From Mycolicibacterium diernhoferi (lineage in GTDB: Bacteria; Actinomycetota; Actinomycetes; Mycobacteriales; Mycobacteriaceae): 64,000 nucleotides of DNA. The position numbers were made by a program, and so were the translations under genes. The DNA lies in NCBI RefSeq assembly GCF_019456655.1, contig NZ_CP080332.1:3906001-3970000 (forward strand). Reading direction: 5' to 3'. The notes beneath the pieces were generated by a model. It was not told where the DNA came from, made no database searches, and saw only the letters and a program-made list of their open reading frames with translations. Shown piece by piece: positions 61,933 through 64,000 of this stretch. Position 1 is the first letter of the stretch. Each line of letters opens with the position of its first letter.

Positions 61933-62968
61933 GCCGGGACCGTCCCCCCGAGGAGCGGCGCTGTGCGCGGTTGTACAGGTCTGGTTGATCCTCATGGCGC
62001 GAGTAGGCGTCCACGATCTGCGAGACCAGCCGGTGGCGCACCACGTCGGCGCTGGTGAGCTCCGAGAAGTGGATGTCCTCGATACCGTCGAGGATGTCCG
62101 AGGCCGCCCGCAGACCGGAATGAGCGCCGCCGGGCAGGTCGACCTGGGTGACGTCGCCGGTGACGACCATCTTGGAACCGAATCCCAGCCGGGTCAGGAA
62201 CATCTTCATCTGTTCGGGCGTGGTGTTCTGCGCCTCGTCCAGGATGATGAAGGCGTCGTTGAGGCTGCGGCCCCGCATGAACGCCAGCGGCGCCACCTCG
62301 ATCACGCCGGCGGCCAGCAGGTTCGGGATGGCGGTGGGATCCATCATGTCGTGCAGCGCGTCATACAGCGGCCGCAGGTAGGGATCGATCTTCTCGGTCA
62401 GGGTGCCGGGCAGAAAGCCAAGGCGCTCACCGGCTTCCACCGCGGGGCGGGTCAGGATGATCCGGTTGACCTCTTTGGCCTGCAGCGCGGCGACGGCCTT
62501 GGCCATGGCCAGATAGGTCTTGCCGGTACCGGCCGGGCCGATGCCGAAAACGATGGTGTGCGCGTCGATGGCGTCGACGTAGCGCTTCTGGTTGAGCGTC
62601 TTGGGCCGGATCGTCTTACCGCGCCGGGACAGGATGTCCAGGGTGAGCACCTCGGCGGGCGATGCGTCGGCCGCACCGGTCAGCATGGCGACGCTGCGGC
62701 GCACGGCATCGGGATTGAGCGGCTGACCGCGGGAGATCACCGCGACCAGTTCGGTGACCACACGCTCGGCCTGCGCCACATCGGCGGACTCGCCACTGAA
62801 GGTGACGGCGTTGCCGCGTACATGGATGTCGGCAGTGAGCAGTTCTTCCAGCACACGCAGGTTCTCATCGGCCGAGCCGAGCAGGCCCACGATGCTGTCG
62901 GGCGGAACAGTGATGCTGCTTCGTACCGGTCCGGATAACGGGCCAGCGGTCGTCTCGCGGGGCGTCAC
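61928..62968 (-). CDS. phoH: PhoH-family ATPase
   Basis: The 346-residue protein has an N-terminal KH-like region. The PhoH ATPase domain follows: Walker A 'GPAGTGKTYLAMAKAV', Walker B 'DAFIILDEAQNTTPEQ', and 'FGSKMVVTGDVTQVDLPGG'. PhoH proteins are ATPases that act on RNA and are linked to YbeY in many genomes. Start is GTG 62968. Its stop lies in the 65-bp duplication. Corresponds to Rv2368c (phoH1). Confidence 0.95.
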   Translation of the reverse strand: MTPRETTAGPLSGPVRSSITVPPDSIVGLLGSADENLRVLEELLTADIHVRGNAVTFSGESADVAQAERVVTELVAVISRGQPLNPDAVRRSVAMLTGAADASPAEVLTLDILSRRGKTIRPKTLNQKRYVDAIDAHTIVFGIGPAGTGKTYLAMAKAVAALQAKEVNRIILTRPAVEAGERLGFLPGTLTEKIDPYLRPLYDALHDMMDPTAIPNLLAAGVIEVAPLAFMRGRSLNDAFIILDEAQNTTPEQMKMFLTRLGFGSKMVVTGDVTQVDLPGGAHSGLRAASDILDGIEDIHFSELTSADVVRHRLVSQIVDAYSRHEDQPDLYNRAQRRSSGGRSRR

Positions 62969-63048
62969 GTGGGGTTTCGTGCCTGCTTTCTTGTGCTCTG
63001 CTTATGGTGCGCCCCAGTTTACCGCTGGTCACCGGGCTGTCCCAACGG

Positions 63049-63810
63049 TCAGTTGCCGGCGTCCTGCCCACCGGTGTCGACATCCCAACGGCTCGACAGC
63101 ACGCCGATCGCCCCGAGCGCGACCGCCGCGGCCGTCGAGGTGCGCAGCACGGACGGGCCGAGCCGGACCGCACGGGCCCCCGCGCCGGTCAGCGCGGCCA
63201 GCTCCTGCTCCGAGATCCCGCCCTCCGGACCGACGACCAGCAGCACCGATTCCGCATCCGCAACACCCGCCTCGGCGAGCGGGACCGTGGCCGACTCGTG
63301 CAGCACCAGGGTCAGCGCGGCCGGCACCCGGGCCAGCAGGTCGGTGGTGGACACCAGCCCCCCGACCTCGGGGATGTGCGGGCGCCGGGACTGCCGGGCC
63401 GCCGACCGGGCCACCGCCTCCCAGCGCCGCAGGCCCTTGTCGACCTTGGCCGCCGACTCCCAGCGCGCCACACACCGGTGGGCCTGCCAGGCGAGGAAGG
63501 CGTCGGCACCGGCCTCGGTGGCCAGCTCGATCGCCAGTTCGGAGCGTTCGGATTTGGGCAGGGCCTGCACGATGGTGACGGCCGGCGACGGGCGGGGCAC
63601 CGTCCGCACCGACAACACCCGGGCCGTCAGCCGGCCCTTGACCGCCTCCTCGACGACGACGTGCGCGACGGTCCCGGCGCCGTCGCTGAGGTCGAGTTCC
63701 TCGCCGACCCGGGTCCGCCGCACGGTCGCGGCGTGGTGCCCCTCGTCACCGTCGACGACGGCCGTGCCGCCCACACCGGGCAGGGACTCCACGTAGAACA
63801 GACTTCTCAC
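63049..63810 (-). CDS. rsmE: 16S rRNA m3U1498 methyltransferase
   Basis: The 253-residue SPOUT methyltransferase has an N-terminal PUA-like domain ('[20 protein letters not shown]'). The knotted C-terminal domain has '[20 protein letters not shown]' and '[20 protein letters not shown]', the SAM-binding knot. It methylates U1498 of 16S rRNA. GTG 63810 is preceded by a diverged copy of the recurring motif. Corresponds to Rv2372c, downstream of dnaJ2. Confidence 0.95.
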   Translation of the reverse strand: MRSLFYVESLPGVGGTAVVDGDEGHHAATVRRTRVGEELDLSDGAGTVAHVVVEEAVKGRLTARVLSVRTVPRPSPAVTIVQALPKSERSELAIELATEAGADAFLAWQAHRCVARWESAAKVDKGLRRWEAVARSAARQSRRPHIPEVGGLVSTTDLLARVPAALTLVLHESATVPLAEAGVADAESVLLVVGPEGGISEQELAALTGAGARAVRLGPSVLRTSTAAAVALGAIGVLSSRWDVDTGGQDAGN

Positions 63811-63811
63811 G

Positions 63812-63837
63812 CGCGGTCCCGCTGCGCGTCTCGCTGG
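63812..63837 (-). repeat. Recurring intercistronic motif, copy 3 (diverged)
   Basis: On the minus strand GCGAGACGCGCAGCGGGACC and its continuation GCG lie just before the rsmE GTG. It matches the copy at 59951-59976 at about 20 of 23 bases. Confidence 0.45.
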
Positions 63838-63848
63838 GCCATCGGGAA

Positions 63849-64000
63849 CTAGCGGCCGGAGAACGTCTCACGCAGCCGGCTGAACAGTCCCCCGTTGGCC
63901 GCCCCCGCGTTGTTGCGGCTGGACTTCACCTCGGCGACATCGCGCGGGCGGTGTTCCTTGAGCTTGCGCAGCAGTTCGGTATCGGTGCTGTCCAGGCGGG
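63849..64000 (-). CDS. dnaJ: Chaperone DnaJ, C-terminal part (runs off the window)
   Basis: The visible part is the last 49 or so residues and the stop. It reads '[20 protein letters not shown]' and '[13 protein letters not shown]', the usual C-terminus of mycobacterial DnaJ2, encoded just before rsmE (Rv2373c-Rv2372c order). The J-domain and zinc region lie beyond the window. It is the co-chaperone of DnaK. The recurring motif lies between its stop and rsmE. Confidence 0.85.
   Translation of the reverse strand, partial: RLDSTDTELLRKLKEHRPRDVAEVKSSRNNAGAANGGLFSRLRETFSGR

Overview
The window is a stretch of a high-GC actinobacterial chromosome, almost certainly a fast-growing Mycobacterium (Mycolicibacterium). 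The clearest evidence is gene order. From about 20.5 kb to the right end the backbone follows, as I remember it, the M. tuberculosis H37Rv order from Rv2314c to Rv2373c: tldD/pmbA, CbiQ-like and fused ECF ATPase (Rv2325c/Rv2326c), marR (Rv2327), dnaG, dgt, a TPM-domain protein, glyS, smtB, zur, uppS, recO, amiA2, era, corC-like, ybeY, phoH, rsmE and dnaJ2.

The left third (1 to about 20.4 kb) reads as a genomic island next to a CAU-anticodon tRNA (20388-20461). It is visibly less GC-rich and holds many remnants: a Hin-type recombinase fragment, a decayed PknH-like kinase, and the C-terminal part of an IS256-family transposase. It also holds an intact small serine recombinase, a promoter-hairpin-terminator unit that may make a small RNA, and two phage-type zinc-ribbon proteins. 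Larger genes are a 1758-residue surface protein (two seven-bladed propellers around eight cadherin-like repeats) and a PknH-like receptor kinase beside a lipoprotein/secreted-protein pair.

At its right end is a compact element (about 13.4-20.4 kb). It contains an excisionase-like HTH protein, an HNH endonuclease, a winged-helix protein, a frameshifted membrane protein, a protein with family-A-polymerase-like motifs, an acidic hypothetical protein, a divergent Xis/XRE-repressor pair and a tyrosine integrase pointing at the 3' end of the tRNA. No capsid, portal, terminase large subunit or tail genes were seen, so it looks like an integrative element or satellite rather than a prophage. The polymerase-like protein is the most interesting item in the window.

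The middle (29-43.5 kb) is an accessory metabolic region: MFS transporter, phosphotransferase, three TetR regulators (one with two HTH domains in tandem), amidohydrolase, cytochrome P450, CaiB-type CoA-transferase, double hot-dog hydratase, VIT-family protein and an acyl-CoA-oxidase-type dehydrogenase. This set suggests catabolism of a lipid or steroid-like CoA ester.

The right third is housekeeping: replication (dnaG), dNTP control (dgt), translation (glyS, era, ybeY, rsmE), cell-wall lipid carrier synthesis (uppS), recombination (recO), zinc control (smtB-zur) and chaperone (dnaJ2). Its intergenic spacers carry a recurring short motif, and one spacer holds a perfect 65-bp tandem duplication.
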